Below, in pieces: positions 16,864 to 25,077 of a stretch of DNA of 42,112 bases. Made by a program: the position numbers and the translations under genes. The stretch is from Spirochaetota bacterium (GTDB taxonomy: Bacteria; Spirochaetota; UBA4802; JAFGDQ01): assembly GCA_016934735.1 (NCBI GenBank), contig JAFGSG010000040.1:1-42112 (forward strand). The letters run 5' to 3'. The notes under the pieces are model-generated. The model was given only the letters and a program-made list of their open reading frames with translations, searched no databases and was not told the origin of the DNA. Position 1 is the first letter of the stretch, and the number at the start of each line of letters is the position of its first letter.

Positions 16864-18377
16864 TATTTTTCGAATTCAACCAGGGTAAAAAGATGATTGT
16901 CTATAGTACTGTGATACGCATTATTTTCAACATTATTAATTAAAAATGTGCTTAAGTTATGCGAAATATTTATAACCTGAACATTTTTCCATGAACTTGT
17001 AAGCTCAAGATCAAGGGCTTTCGTAACCGCTTCTTTTATGGACCAGATTCTCAAACTGGCTTCTTTTTTATCCATGTTTGAAGAATTAACAAGATCTTTT
17101 TCCTGTTCATTCATATATATATGTCCGGCTTTCACTACTGTTTCTGATATTTCTTCTATATCAATGCCGATGTATTTGTGCGATGCGGCTGCTGCTGCAA
17201 ATCGGCTGTCATGTGAAACCGAGCAGTAGTACTGTTTACCGGCACCGGGAACCGGGCAGGAAGGATAAATTTTATTTTGTATAGTTGTTATCTGATTTGC
17301 AGGTATAATACAGTTTTCTTTTGAAAGTTTTCTGGAAAGATATTTACATGATATTCTGGCACCAAGGTAACTTTGCCTGCGTTTTTCTCTCATTGGCCCA
17401 AATCTTTCAAGTTCAGTATGTGAAAGCGTTTTTTCGGCAAAACTGGAAATCGTATCTAATTCAATAATTGAAATTGCATCACATCTGGAGACAATATCAT
17501 TTAACGAATTATCCTTTTTTCTAATTATCCAAACAGGAGGTTTGAGTTTACCTCTGTTCGCATCCATTAATTTTACGTTAAAACCGGTCTCGCAAAGATT
17601 GCCTCTTAAATCATATATCCATATGTCAAAGATAAAAATACCGGTTTCTGATGGTTTAGGAATAATTCTGGTAAAATATTTGTTGCCTGGTATTGACGGA
17701 TTAATAATTACGCGTTGTTCAAATTCTACAGGAAAAGCTGTAATTCCAGAATATGTTTGTGCCCAGACGCTGGCTGCATGCAAGGCAGCGTCAAACACAA
17801 ACGGTGAACCAAGAGGGCCGTTTATTCCATATTCAGGAGCTTTGATATAAGAAATAGCGCCGCTTTCAGCTATATATAAAGTACCGGTTAAATTCTGATA
17901 CGATGGCCCGAAAGGTACAAGTTCGTTGTAAATCTGACTGTCTGTAACCCGCATGCAAATGCCCTCAAGAGCTGAAGCTAAATCATAAGTTAAGTGGTTG
18001 AAAACAGGGGTATCTTTTCTGAATTGTATAACGACATTCTCATTTGTGCGTGTTATTCCTGATTTTATTAATTTAGTTTTTGTCAGAAGCCTGGAAACTG
18101 TTACGCCGTTGTCATAAGATTCAATTTTATTTAAAGCCTGGATTTTGTTCGATTCATTTATATCGATAAATTTGCCGAACACTGCATTATAAAGAACGCG
18201 GTTATTTAATTCAGGTTCATGAATTTTCAAATGATTTGATAATATCTGGCATAATTCGACTGCAGGGATGACTGTCTTTCCGGCAAATGTGTGGTCTTTT
18301 GTATATGGGGCAATGTCTATCTCTATTGGAAAAATTTGTTCTCTGATTATTTTATGTTTATCGGAAAGTTTTTCCAT
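16863..18377 (-). CDS. Polyketide dehydratase-phosphopantetheinyl transferase fusion
   Basis: This 504-residue protein joins two activities. Residues about 15-280 match a polyketide-type double-hotdog dehydratase: His29 in the HxxxGxxxxP motif (HTFAGKTVIP), FGPSYQNL (156-163) and catalytic Asp196 in DAALH. Residues about 330-504 are an Sfp-type phosphopantetheinyl transferase: SVSHD (386-390), GIDIE (404-408) and WSIKEAVTK (445-453). The second half should activate the ACPs of this cluster and the first dehydrate 3-hydroxyacyl-ACP intermediates. It overlaps the thioesterase start region by 31 bases. Both halves keep their key residues. Confidence 0.82.
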   Translation of the reverse strand: MEKLSDKHKIIREQIFPIEIDIAPYTKDHTFAGKTVIPAVELCQILSNHLKIHEPELNNRVLYNAVFGKFIDINESNKIQALNKIESYDNGVTVSRLLTKTKLIKSGITRTNENVVIQFRKDTPVFNHLTYDLASALEGICMRVTDSQIYNELVPFGPSYQNLTGTLYIAESGAISYIKAPEYGINGPLGSPFVFDAALHAASVWAQTYSGITAFPVEFEQRVIINPSIPGNKYFTRIIPKPSETGIFIFDIWIYDLRGNLCETGFNVKLMDANRGKLKPPVWIIRKKDNSLNDIVSRCDAISIIELDTISSFAEKTLSHTELERFGPMREKRRQSYLGARISCKYLSRKLSKENCIIPANQITTIQNKIYPSCPVPGAGKQYYCSVSHDSRFAAAAASHKYIGIDIEEISETVVKAGHIYMNEQEKDLVNSSNMDKKEASLRIWSIKEAVTKALDLELTSSWKNVQVINISHNLSTFLINNVENNAYHSTIDNHLFTLVEFEK

Positions 18378-18835
18378 AACTCAACCGTTTTGGGATCTAT
18401 TGCAACAGGAATGCCTGAAGTATTTGAAGCGCAGTGCTGGGTATAGCCAATGCATACAATATCTTTTGATTCAACATGCGTTATTATGTATTTAAATTGC
18501 AGTTTTACGCGTTCTATTTTATCGGGCCTTGTGTGTATCCACATCAGATCGTCATAATGAAGCGGCCGGTAGTATTTTATGCCTATATCTATAATGGGAT
18601 AGACGTAACCGCTTTTTTCAATATCATAATACGGATATAAGTTATCCCGCATAAGAGTTGCGCGGCCTTGTTCAAAATAGCGCAGATAATTGGAATGATA
18701 AACTACTGAGGATCGGTCTGTATCAGCATATAAAGTACGGTGCTGGCACCTGTGCCATATATGGCCGGTTGAGGTTTCCTTCACATAGCGTGAATCTCCG
18801 TTATATGTTTCTATTTTGAAAGGCTTTGGTTTCAT
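18347..18835 (-). CDS. Hotdog thioesterase (YbgC/4-hydroxybenzoyl-CoA type)
   Basis: This 162-residue single-hotdog protein has the family motif YADTDRSSVVYHSNYLRYFEQGR (in two parts from residue 36), with Asp38/Asp40 at the expected catalytic place. Members hydrolyse acyl-CoA or acyl-ACP thioesters; close relatives sit in polyketide and aryl polyene clusters. GGGAG lies in the end of the ketosynthase gene just upstream, and only one base separates the two genes. It overlaps the following DH-PPTase gene by 31 bases. It may release the finished chain or edit stalled ACPs. Confidence 0.85.
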   Translation of the reverse strand: MKPKPFKIETYNGDSRYVKETSTGHIWHRCQHRTLYADTDRSSVVYHSNYLRYFEQGRATLMRDNLYPYYDIEKSGYVYPIIDIGIKYYRPLHYDDLMWIHTRPDKIERVKLQFKYIITHVESKDIVCIGYTQHCASNTSGIPVAIDPKTVELWKNFPINIK

Positions 18836-18836
18836 T

Positions 18837-20102
18837 TTATACTCCCTTAAATATCACGCAGCAGTTTGTTCCGCCAAAGCCGAAAGCATTTGACAGAGCT
18901 ATCTCAAAATTCTGTGTGCGCGGAACATTCGGAACAACATCAATGTCACTGAAAGCCGGGTCAGGTATATGGTTTATTGTAGGAAGAATGGTGCTTTTTT
19001 GCATTCCTTCGATTGTAAGCGCTGCCTCAATTGCCGCGCAGCCTGCGAGTGTATGGCCGAGTTGGGATTTGTTTGAAGAAACAGGTATTCGTTGAAGTGA
19101 TTTTCCAAATGCGCTTCTAAGACAGCCGACTTCGCTTCTGTCTCCTGTCTGGGTTGAGGTACCGTGAGCATTTATATATTGAATATCTTCAGGTTTTAGT
19201 CCTGCGTCGTCAATTGCCTGGTTTATACATCTGATGATAGTGTCTTTATTCGGTTTTGTAAAATGATACGCGTCCGAAGTCCAGCCGATTCCTAATATTT
19301 CAGCTTTTGATTTTAAGCCGTAAACATTGAGCATTTCCTCAGCTGCAAGGATAAGAGCGCCTGCGCCTTCAGAGAGAATAAAGCCTTTTCTGTCCTCACT
19401 GAACGGCCGGGATGCCTGGCTTGGATCGCCGTAGGCGCGGTCTTTGGGCCTGACTTTAAGAGTGGCATTCATATTGTCGAATCCATGAATGATTTCCGGG
19501 AGTATAGGTGCATCTGCACCGCCTACTATTGCAAAGTCGCAGTCTCCGTCCCGTATCATACGGGCGCCGAGTCCGATTGAATGATTGCCTGAAGCGCATG
19601 CGCCCTGCGGTGAAAATATCGGTCCAGTGAATCCCAGAAGCATGCTTGCTTTGCCCGCCGGAAGGTTGCCGCACAGGTTCGGCAGCAGATACGGGCTTAT
19701 TTTAAGGGGTTTGTTATTTATAAGATTTTCCATTGCCACACGGAAGGCATCGTGGCCGTTTATACACGAGGCCATCAGGCAGGCTGTTCTTGGGCCGGTT
19801 TCTTTATCGATCTCAAGACGGGCATTATCCAGAGCCTCTTTGCATACGGCCATTGTTAAAAAAATAAAATCCGCGTTCCAGTTATAAATTTCCTTTTCAT
19901 CAGTAAAATCAAGAGTTAACGGATCCCAGTCAGGTATTTCTCCTACAACATTACAGTCTGACTGAACTTTAAATTTGGTTAGTTTTCTAAAACCAGCTTC
20001 GGATTTTATTGCTTTATCCCATGTCGCGGAAAATGTTTTACCAAGAGGTGTTATTGCTTCATAGCCTATTACAAAAACTCTTCTATTCTTTGGTGCCTTC
20101 AT
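18837..20102 (-). CDS. Beta-ketoacyl-ACP synthase (FabF-like), copy A
   Basis: This 421-residue condensing enzyme has the complete Cys-His-His triad: Cys169 (QGACASGNHS), His313 (NAHGTSTQTGD) and His350 (SNKSQLGHTLAG), plus Lys345. The start is taken at ATG 20102 behind TAGG; a TTG two codons earlier is also possible. It should extend ACP-bound chains with malonyl units. It is clearly related to, but distinct from, the second ketosynthase upstream, and both are catalytically complete. A gap of about 245 bases separates the two genes and could hold a promoter. Confidence 0.9.
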   Translation of the reverse strand: MKAPKNRRVFVIGYEAITPLGKTFSATWDKAIKSEAGFRKLTKFKVQSDCNVVGEIPDWDPLTLDFTDEKEIYNWNADFIFLTMAVCKEALDNARLEIDKETGPRTACLMASCINGHDAFRVAMENLINNKPLKISPYLLPNLCGNLPAGKASMLLGFTGPIFSPQGACASGNHSIGLGARMIRDGDCDFAIVGGADAPILPEIIHGFDNMNATLKVRPKDRAYGDPSQASRPFSEDRKGFILSEGAGALILAAEEMLNVYGLKSKAEILGIGWTSDAYHFTKPNKDTIIRCINQAIDDAGLKPEDIQYINAHGTSTQTGDRSEVGCLRSAFGKSLQRIPVSSNKSQLGHTLAGCAAIEAALTIEGMQKSTILPTINHIPDPAFSDIDVVPNVPRTQNFEIALSNAFGFGGTNCCVIFKGV

Positions 20103-20347
20103 ACACAAACCTAAACCACTGATTAAGTAGATTAAAATAATATTTTAAAATGTATTTATGATATGACCGTGCAAAAGTAATCATAGCAAATAAATTGTTT
20201 TATAATTCAAAATAAGGTTTTGGGACGCACTCTAAATAATTTTGATCCCAATAAGCATGTATTTCAAATAAAAGCAATAAATTTTAATTCATGAATATCG
20301 ATTAAGATAAATCAGGATCATTCATATGCAGACAGTATAATCTGCAA

Positions 20348-21607
20348 TCAATTTATTCTTCTAAATACAATACATGAATTGCATCCGCCGAATCCGAATG
20401 CATTTTTTAACACAAATTCCTGTTCAGCTTTTCTCGATCTATTTGGTACGCAGTCCAGTACTAATTCTGGATCGGGCGTATAGTTAATTGTCGGAAGCAA
20501 TGTATCAGTCAGCATGCCTTCCATTGAAAAAATTGCTTCAATACCGCTTGAAGCTCCCATACAGTGTCCGAGCTGCGATTTGTTAGCTGATGTCGGCGGT
20601 ATGTTATTTCCGAATGCATCGTTTAAAGCTTTAACTTCAACGCTGTCTCCAATTTTTGTGGACGTAGCATGAGCGTTGACAGCATCAATATCATTGGGTT
20701 TAATGCCGGCATTATCTATTGCTAGATTGATACATCTTCTGACTGTTTCAAAGTTAGGGGCAACAAAATGATGCGCGTCGGATGTCATTGCCCATCCTGA
20801 CATCATAATTCTGAAATTTAAACCATGAGCTTCTGCGAATTCTTTTGAGGCGATAATTATTGAGGCAGCTCCTTCGGATACTACAAATCCTCTGCGGTTG
20901 ACGGAGAAAGGCCTGCTGGATTTTTCTGGAGGTTCGGGGGGCTGGCCTTTCTTGGGAGTATACGATCCTTTCATGGATGCAAAACCGCCGACTATCGGTT
21001 CTACGAGCGAAAAATCCACTGCGCCGCAAATAACTGCATCAGCCATTCCCTGCTCAATCATCATTGCGCCTATTATCATGGAAGTGCATCCTGTGGCGCA
21101 GGCTGTTACGGTTGATACAATAGGGCCGGTCGCGTTTGTTAAGATTGATATTTTACCTCCGACCATGTTTATGCATGAATTCGGGTTGGTGAACGGATGA
21201 GGAAGTTTGCCTTTGGCTGTTAATAACCTGTCCGCATTAATGACAGCATCAAGCCCGCCTACAGCTGAACTGAAAGTGATCCCTATTCTTGAGGATAGTT
21301 CGGGCGTAATTTCAATTCCGCTTTTTTTAAGAGCTCTGTGAACTACAAGCATTGCATATTTAAAGATGGGAGATGTCCAGTTTGCAAGTTCACGCGGGCT
21401 CAGAAAAGGGTAGGGTGTACAGTCTATTTCATCAACCTGTCCGGCAATTTTTACCGGAAAATTTTCGCGTACAGGAAAGCGTGTAAGTTCGCCTATGCCG
21501 CATTCTCCGTTAACTGCACGCTTCCATTGGCCTTCAAAATCCGTGCCGAGAGGGGATACTGTGTCGTATCCTAATATGACTGCTTGTTTGTTGTTGTTTT
21601 TTAACAA
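20348..21607 (-). CDS. Beta-ketoacyl-ACP synthase (FabF-like), copy B
   Basis: This 419-residue protein has Cys170 (VTACATGCTS), His313 (NAHATSTKIGD) and His348 (ANKSQLGHCMG), so it keeps the triad. The usual NAHGTST has Ala for Gly. No ATG lies near the N-terminus; the start is TTG at 21607 just before KNNNKQAVILGYDTVSPLG, which matches copy A at the same place. No good ribosome site is visible. Having two complete ketosynthases argues against a ketosynthase/chain-length-factor pair and for two condensation steps or specificities. Confidence 0.87.
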   Translation of the reverse strand: MLKNNNKQAVILGYDTVSPLGTDFEGQWKRAVNGECGIGELTRFPVRENFPVKIAGQVDEIDCTPYPFLSPRELANWTSPIFKYAMLVVHRALKKSGIEITPELSSRIGITFSSAVGGLDAVINADRLLTAKGKLPHPFTNPNSCINMVGGKISILTNATGPIVSTVTACATGCTSMIIGAMMIEQGMADAVICGAVDFSLVEPIVGGFASMKGSYTPKKGQPPEPPEKSSRPFSVNRRGFVVSEGAASIIIASKEFAEAHGLNFRIMMSGWAMTSDAHHFVAPNFETVRRCINLAIDNAGIKPNDIDAVNAHATSTKIGDSVEVKALNDAFGNNIPPTSANKSQLGHCMGASSGIEAIFSMEGMLTDTLLPTINYTPDPELVLDCVPNRSRKAEQEFVLKNAFGFGGCNSCIVFRRIN

Positions 21608-21649
21608 AGTAAATACTTAATAATAATTTATTTTAATCTCATCCGCGGA

Positions 21650-21672
21650 CCCCCTAAATTGTCCTGAGGGGG
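21650..21672. repeat. Short GC hairpin between KS copy B and a radical SAM gene
   Basis: CCCCCT (21650-21655) pairs with AGGGGG (21667-21672). It lies in the 106-base gap between genes of the - strand train. There is no T-run after it in that direction, so it is more likely an mRNA processing or stability element than a terminator. Confidence 0.35.
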
Positions 21673-21713
21673 ACTTAATAATAAGTTAAGCTCAGGAGGC
21701 TAAGAGTGGGTAA

Positions 21714-22712
21714 TCACCATGGAATAAACTGATATAATTTTGCAAACATTTCGTAGACTTCAATCCAGTTTTGAAGATCTTTCTTTGTTTTTATATGCGC
21801 TCTCTTGTTAACCATTACCCAGCTCATGTGTGCAGCTCCGTCTTTGCATGTGGAGCAGTCGCGTGTCTCTGATGTGCAGCATCTGTGCATTGTCTTTAAA
21901 TCTGATGCCCAGCGGATAAAGTGTATAAGTCTTTTTGGCTGTGGATAACGCTTGTCGAGCGGCTCTGTTACAGAAGGGCATTCTTTCCAGCCGAAGGAGC
22001 GCCCCATCATTTCTCCGGTTGTTATAATTTTATGATAATATTTACTCGAAATAACAGTATCAGGATATTTGTCAAGCATATCATCCATTTCAGAGCAAAT
22101 ATCCTTTAATTGATCTTCTGACCAGAAGAAGCCGTCAACATCTTCGTCATTGGATAAAAGCTGTAAATGTACTTTTAGTCCTACATTTCTAATTTTTTTA
22201 ATAATCTTTTCCGTAAGGCCTACCTGTTTGGGCGTGATCGTGTATAAGTAATATGTGTATGGGTCGCCTTCGTAGTTTTTACTTGATATCGCAAAAACAT
22301 TTTTGCCTCTTAGCACTTTTTCATCTTCTTCATCTCCCCAAAGCGAGATTCCGACCATCATGTCGGGGAATCGGTCACGCGGCACTTTAATAATTCCGTT
22401 AGTGGCGCAGTAGGTAGGGAGCCTTTTATAAAACGCTTCCACTCTGTCAAGATGAAGAGTTGGTTCCCCGCCGATTAATATAGCAAGATTAACACCTCGG
22501 TCTTTTTCTTTATCTATGAATTGTTCCCATTTGTTCAGGTCATTTTCTTCAACTGCTTTTTTATGCTCGTCAGAAGAAAAGAAGAAGCAGCCTTTGCAGC
22601 GAAGATTGCATTGGTTCGTTACATCGTAGATTGAACTTCGGATATTCAGTCTTGAGATGCGTTTATATCTTTCAAGCCATTCTTTATCTAAAAGTGAACT
22701 GACTGTTTCCAT
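21714..22712 (-). CDS. Radical SAM enzyme with extra C-terminal cysteines, copy 1
   Basis: This 332-residue protein has the radical SAM cluster motif CNLRCKGC (Cys35, Cys39, Cys42) and GGEP (81-84) for SAM binding. Near the C-terminus are Cys245, then CC (278-279), x6, CxxC (286-289), a spacing suited to an auxiliary iron-sulfur cluster as in SPASM/twitch enzymes. It is paralogous to the next gene. AAGGA precedes the ATG. The reaction is unknown. In a fatty-acid-type cluster it could form C-C or cyclic bonds on an ACP-bound chain; that is inference. Confidence 0.85.
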   Translation of the reverse strand: METVSSLLDKEWLERYKRISRLNIRSSIYDVTNQCNLRCKGCFFFSSDEHKKAVEENDLNKWEQFIDKEKDRGVNLAILIGGEPTLHLDRVEAFYKRLPTYCATNGIIKVPRDRFPDMMVGISLWGDEEDEKVLRGKNVFAISSKNYEGDPYTYYLYTITPKQVGLTEKIIKKIRNVGLKVHLQLLSNDEDVDGFFWSEDQLKDICSEMDDMLDKYPDTVISSKYYHKIITTGEMMGRSFGWKECPSVTEPLDKRYPQPKRLIHFIRWASDLKTMHRCCTSETRDCSTCKDGAAHMSWVMVNKRAHIKTKKDLQNWIEVYEMFAKLYQFIPW

Positions 22713-22758
22713 GAAAATTTTCCTTAAAATACAGTTACTGTAAAATAATTTAACATAC

Positions 22759-22799
22759 CCACAGAACCACAGGGATTCAGGGTATTAAAGTATCTGTGG
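22759..22799. repeat. CACAGA-type hairpin between the two radical SAM genes
   Basis: CCACAGA (22759-22765) pairs with TCTGTGG (22793-22799) and encloses a second ACCACAGGGATT copy. A longer hairpin of similar wording (CCGCAGAGACAC) occurs at 30176-30217, so it may belong to a dispersed intergenic repeat family. Confidence 0.4.
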
Positions 22800-22806
22800 T
22801 AATATT

Positions 22807-23925
22807 TTATAATTCAAAACCCGGCGGCGCATATAAAGTGTCACAGAGATTTTTGCTTTTCTCATATCCTCTTACCCATATGGACAGATAAGTATCTACG
22901 TAGTCTAACCATGATTTAAACGATTCCGGATTGACTGCATGCCTGTAGAGCCGTGCTGTTACAACAGCACTGCCGGATGCATAATGCCTGCAGTCTGCGC
23001 AGTCAGTGTCTGGCACGCAGCAGGCTGCGCTTCTGTCCCAGGTTAGATCCGTTCTGTATTGTCTGAAAGATCTGCCAAGGCCGATGTCCGTAGAGGGATT
23101 GACTCTCGGATATGAACATTTATAAAGGTCATGGAGAGATTTTTCATGAGTATGGGCAACAGCGCTGTACGGTGAAAATAATACATTACCCGGATATTTG
23201 GCAAGTAAATCAATCATTGTTTTTCTGGTATACGCAAGTGATTCCTTATTATGTCTGAGAGGTCCTGTGTATCCCACGGGTGATGAGAACATGTTGAATG
23301 TGATTTTGCATTTATTTGCAGAAATCACTTTCATTACTTCATATATTTCATTAATATTTTCCTTTGTGAAAGTATAAACAAAAACCGCTCTGGGATCGCC
23401 TTTGTAATTGCTTATTTGTTTTTCTAAAAGATTATTCGCGCCGCGTGTTCTCGCAGTAGTTTCGTCGTTTCCCCATACTGAAATATGTATCATATAATCA
23501 ACAGATTCAGGTATATGTATAAAGCCGTTTGTGGCAATGCTTCCAAGGGGTATTTCTTCATGGCATACTTTTAAAAGCTCCGGAGAAAGTGACGGCTCAG
23601 CACCTGCCAGCACAACATAAGTTATGCCGCGTTTTTTTTCTTCACGCATAAGACTGCGCCATGCTTCAGGGTCACGGTTTTCTTCGGCAAATTGTTTTTC
23701 TCCTTTATAATAGTAGCATCCGTCGCATTTCAGGTTGCATCTGTTGCTCATGTCATAAGTTGTTTCGCGCAGGAAGAAGAATTTTTTTACTTTTTCCCAT
23801 CGTTCTCTTATAGCCGGATCGGTTAAAAGATCGGAAAATTTCCATTTGGCTATTGATTTTTTATTATCGTCTTTTATTAAAGATCCGGCAAAATCAGCCA
23901 TATTAAGTTTTTGGTTTGTCTGCAT
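22807..23925 (-). CDS. Radical SAM enzyme with extra C-terminal cysteines, copy 2
   Basis: This 372-residue protein has CNLKCDGC (Cys63, Cys67, Cys70), GAEP (108-111) and the same C-terminal pattern as copy 1: Cys270, then CC (302-303), x5, CxxC (309-312). Shared blocks such as IATNGFI.IP and IS.WG show the two are paralogues, but with clearly different ends. It follows the ACP gene by 8 bases, so the ACP may carry its substrate. No strong ribosome site is visible, consistent with translational coupling. The reaction is unknown. Confidence 0.85.
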   Translation of the reverse strand: MQTNQKLNMADFAGSLIKDDNKKSIAKWKFSDLLTDPAIRERWEKVKKFFFLRETTYDMSNRCNLKCDGCYYYKGEKQFAEENRDPEAWRSLMREEKKRGITYVVLAGAEPSLSPELLKVCHEEIPLGSIATNGFIHIPESVDYMIHISVWGNDETTARTRGANNLLEKQISNYKGDPRAVFVYTFTKENINEIYEVMKVISANKCKITFNMFSSPVGYTGPLRHNKESLAYTRKTMIDLLAKYPGNVLFSPYSAVAHTHEKSLHDLYKCSYPRVNPSTDIGLGRSFRQYRTDLTWDRSAACCVPDTDCADCRHYASGSAVVTARLYRHAVNPESFKSWLDYVDTYLSIWVRGYEKSKNLCDTLYAPPGFEL

Positions 23926-23933
23926 TTTAGTTA

Positions 23934-24203
23934 TTACTTATCTTTTAGTTCTTTCTGGATATAGTCTGAAATCAGTCTTACGGTTTTCAAAGTAGGATAA
24001 TCATCTTCATCAATGATAATATTGTATTCATCCTGAAGCACGAGTGCAACAGTGGTAAGATCCATGCTGTCAATTCCAAGTTCGTCAACAAGGTCAAGAT
24101 CAGGATCAAATGTTTCAGCAGTAATATCCTCAAGTTTTAATTCGGAAATAATAATCTCCGCTATTTTAAGCATTATATCTTTTGCTTCTATTGTTTTTGC
24201 CAT
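23934..24203 (-). CDS. Acyl carrier protein 1
   Basis: This 89-residue acidic helical protein has the phosphopantetheine serine in ELGIDSMDL. Length and motif are normal for an ACP. GGAGG precedes the ATG. It sits directly before a radical SAM gene and after the dehydratase, and is presumably activated by the phosphopantetheinyl transferase half encoded at 16863-18377. Confidence 0.92.
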   Translation of the reverse strand: MAKTIEAKDIMLKIAEIIISELKLEDITAETFDPDLDLVDELGIDSMDLTTVALVLQDEYNIIIDEDDYPTLKTVRLISDYIQKELKDK

Positions 24204-24267
24204 TATTTTTCCTCCATTAGGCTATTTATGTTGTAAATAGTATAAATTCTGTTGAATTTGCAAAGAA

Positions 24268-24654
24268 TCATTTATTGTTACAATGGTTTTCAGTGTCTTC
24301 TACAGTAATAATACCCATGCAGGCTATATTATCTTCTTTTAAAATTTTAAATGTATATGTATCGGATATATTTTCCATTGATGTTATAAAAATATTAAGC
24401 ATCTCTTCCGGCTTAACAAGGAATTTGAACCTTACTTTTTTTAAGGAAATTATTTTTAAATTTTTTGAATTATCTTTAAACTTATTTTTAATTAAATCAA
24501 AGATAATTGATAATTCTGCGATTCCCGGTAATATGGGTTCGCCAGGAAAATGACCTGAAAACCACGGTGAATCAGCAGGAACGGATGCTTTCGCAAGAAT
24601 ATTTTTTTGTGAATCGATTTCAAGATTTGTAAGTGAATACCATGAACCGTTCAT
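24268..24654 (-). CDS. FabA/FabZ-type hotdog dehydratase (ApeI-like)
   Basis: This 128-residue hotdog protein carries GHFPGEPILPGIAEL with catalytic-type His35. FabZ has a Glu 14 residues after this His; here that position is Ser49, and the nearest acid is Glu47. The same change is seen in dehydratases such as ApeI of aryl polyene systems, so activity is possible with a different mechanism or the protein may bind rather than dehydrate. It lies 8 bases after ACP2 and 64 bases before ACP1. Confidence 0.8.
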   Translation of the reverse strand: MNGSWYSLTNLEIDSQKNILAKASVPADSPWFSGHFPGEPILPGIAELSIIFDLIKNKFKDNSKNLKIISLKKVRFKFLVKPEEMLNIFITSMENISDTYTFKILKEDNIACMGIITVEDTENHCNNK

Positions 24655-24662
24655 TTTATTTT

Positions 24663-24908
24663 TTAAGCAGGTACGTTTTTTAAGATATAATTAACTATGT
24701 CCTGAACTGTACGGATTTTTTTTAATTCTTCTTCATTGACCTTTAAATTATATTCCGATTCGAGCGTAGCTATCATGTCAAGAGCGTCTATGCTGTCCAA
24801 TTGAAGATTCTCAAATAAATTAGCTTCAGGTGTAATCTTTTCTTCCGGAACCTCAAAATCATTTATTAAATAGCTCTGTACAAGTTTATAAATTTCATCA
24901 GTATTCAT
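24663..24908 (-). CDS. Acyl carrier protein 2
   Basis: This 81-residue ACP has LQLDSIDALDM with the phosphopantetheine serine. An ATG six codons earlier (24926) is in frame; 24908 is preferred because AGGA lies upstream of it and the length then fits. Together with ACP1 it gives the cluster two carriers, which might separate chain building from a later modification. A strong hairpin lies just upstream. Confidence 0.88.
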   Translation of the reverse strand: MNTDEIYKLVQSYLINDFEVPEEKITPEANLFENLQLDSIDALDMIATLESEYNLKVNEEELKKIRTVQDIVNYILKNVPA

Positions 24909-24932
24909 CAGTAAAATATCCTGCATTTATTT

Positions 24933-24964
24933 AAAAGCCATCTAAATACTTTTAGATGGCTTTT
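24933..24964 (-). terminator. 14-bp hairpin dividing the - strand gene train
   Basis: AAAAGCCATCTAAA (24933-24946) pairs perfectly with TTTAGATGGCTTTT (24951-24964) across a 4-base loop. It lies between the deacetylase end and the ACP2 start. It may end the crtI-like/B12-radical-SAM/deacetylase transcript or act as an attenuator in the leader of the ACP operon. Confidence 0.6.
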
Positions 24965-25004
24965 AAATAACATTAATTATTAATTGTTCAAAAAAGTCAA
25001 TAAA

Positions 25005-25034
25005 ACAATATTTATTCCTGGAAAATAATGTCAA
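25005..25034 (-). promoter_or_regulatory. Candidate promoter for the ACP/KS operon
   Basis: On the - strand a perfect TTGACA (+ coordinates 25029-25034) is followed after 18 bases by TATTGT (25005-25010). A second TTGACT occurs at 24995-25000. If used, the transcript would begin before the 14-bp hairpin, making that hairpin part of the leader. Confidence 0.35.
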
Positions 25035-25077
25035 GTAAAAAAAGCCAATGTATACTCGCTTTTATATGCAATTACTG

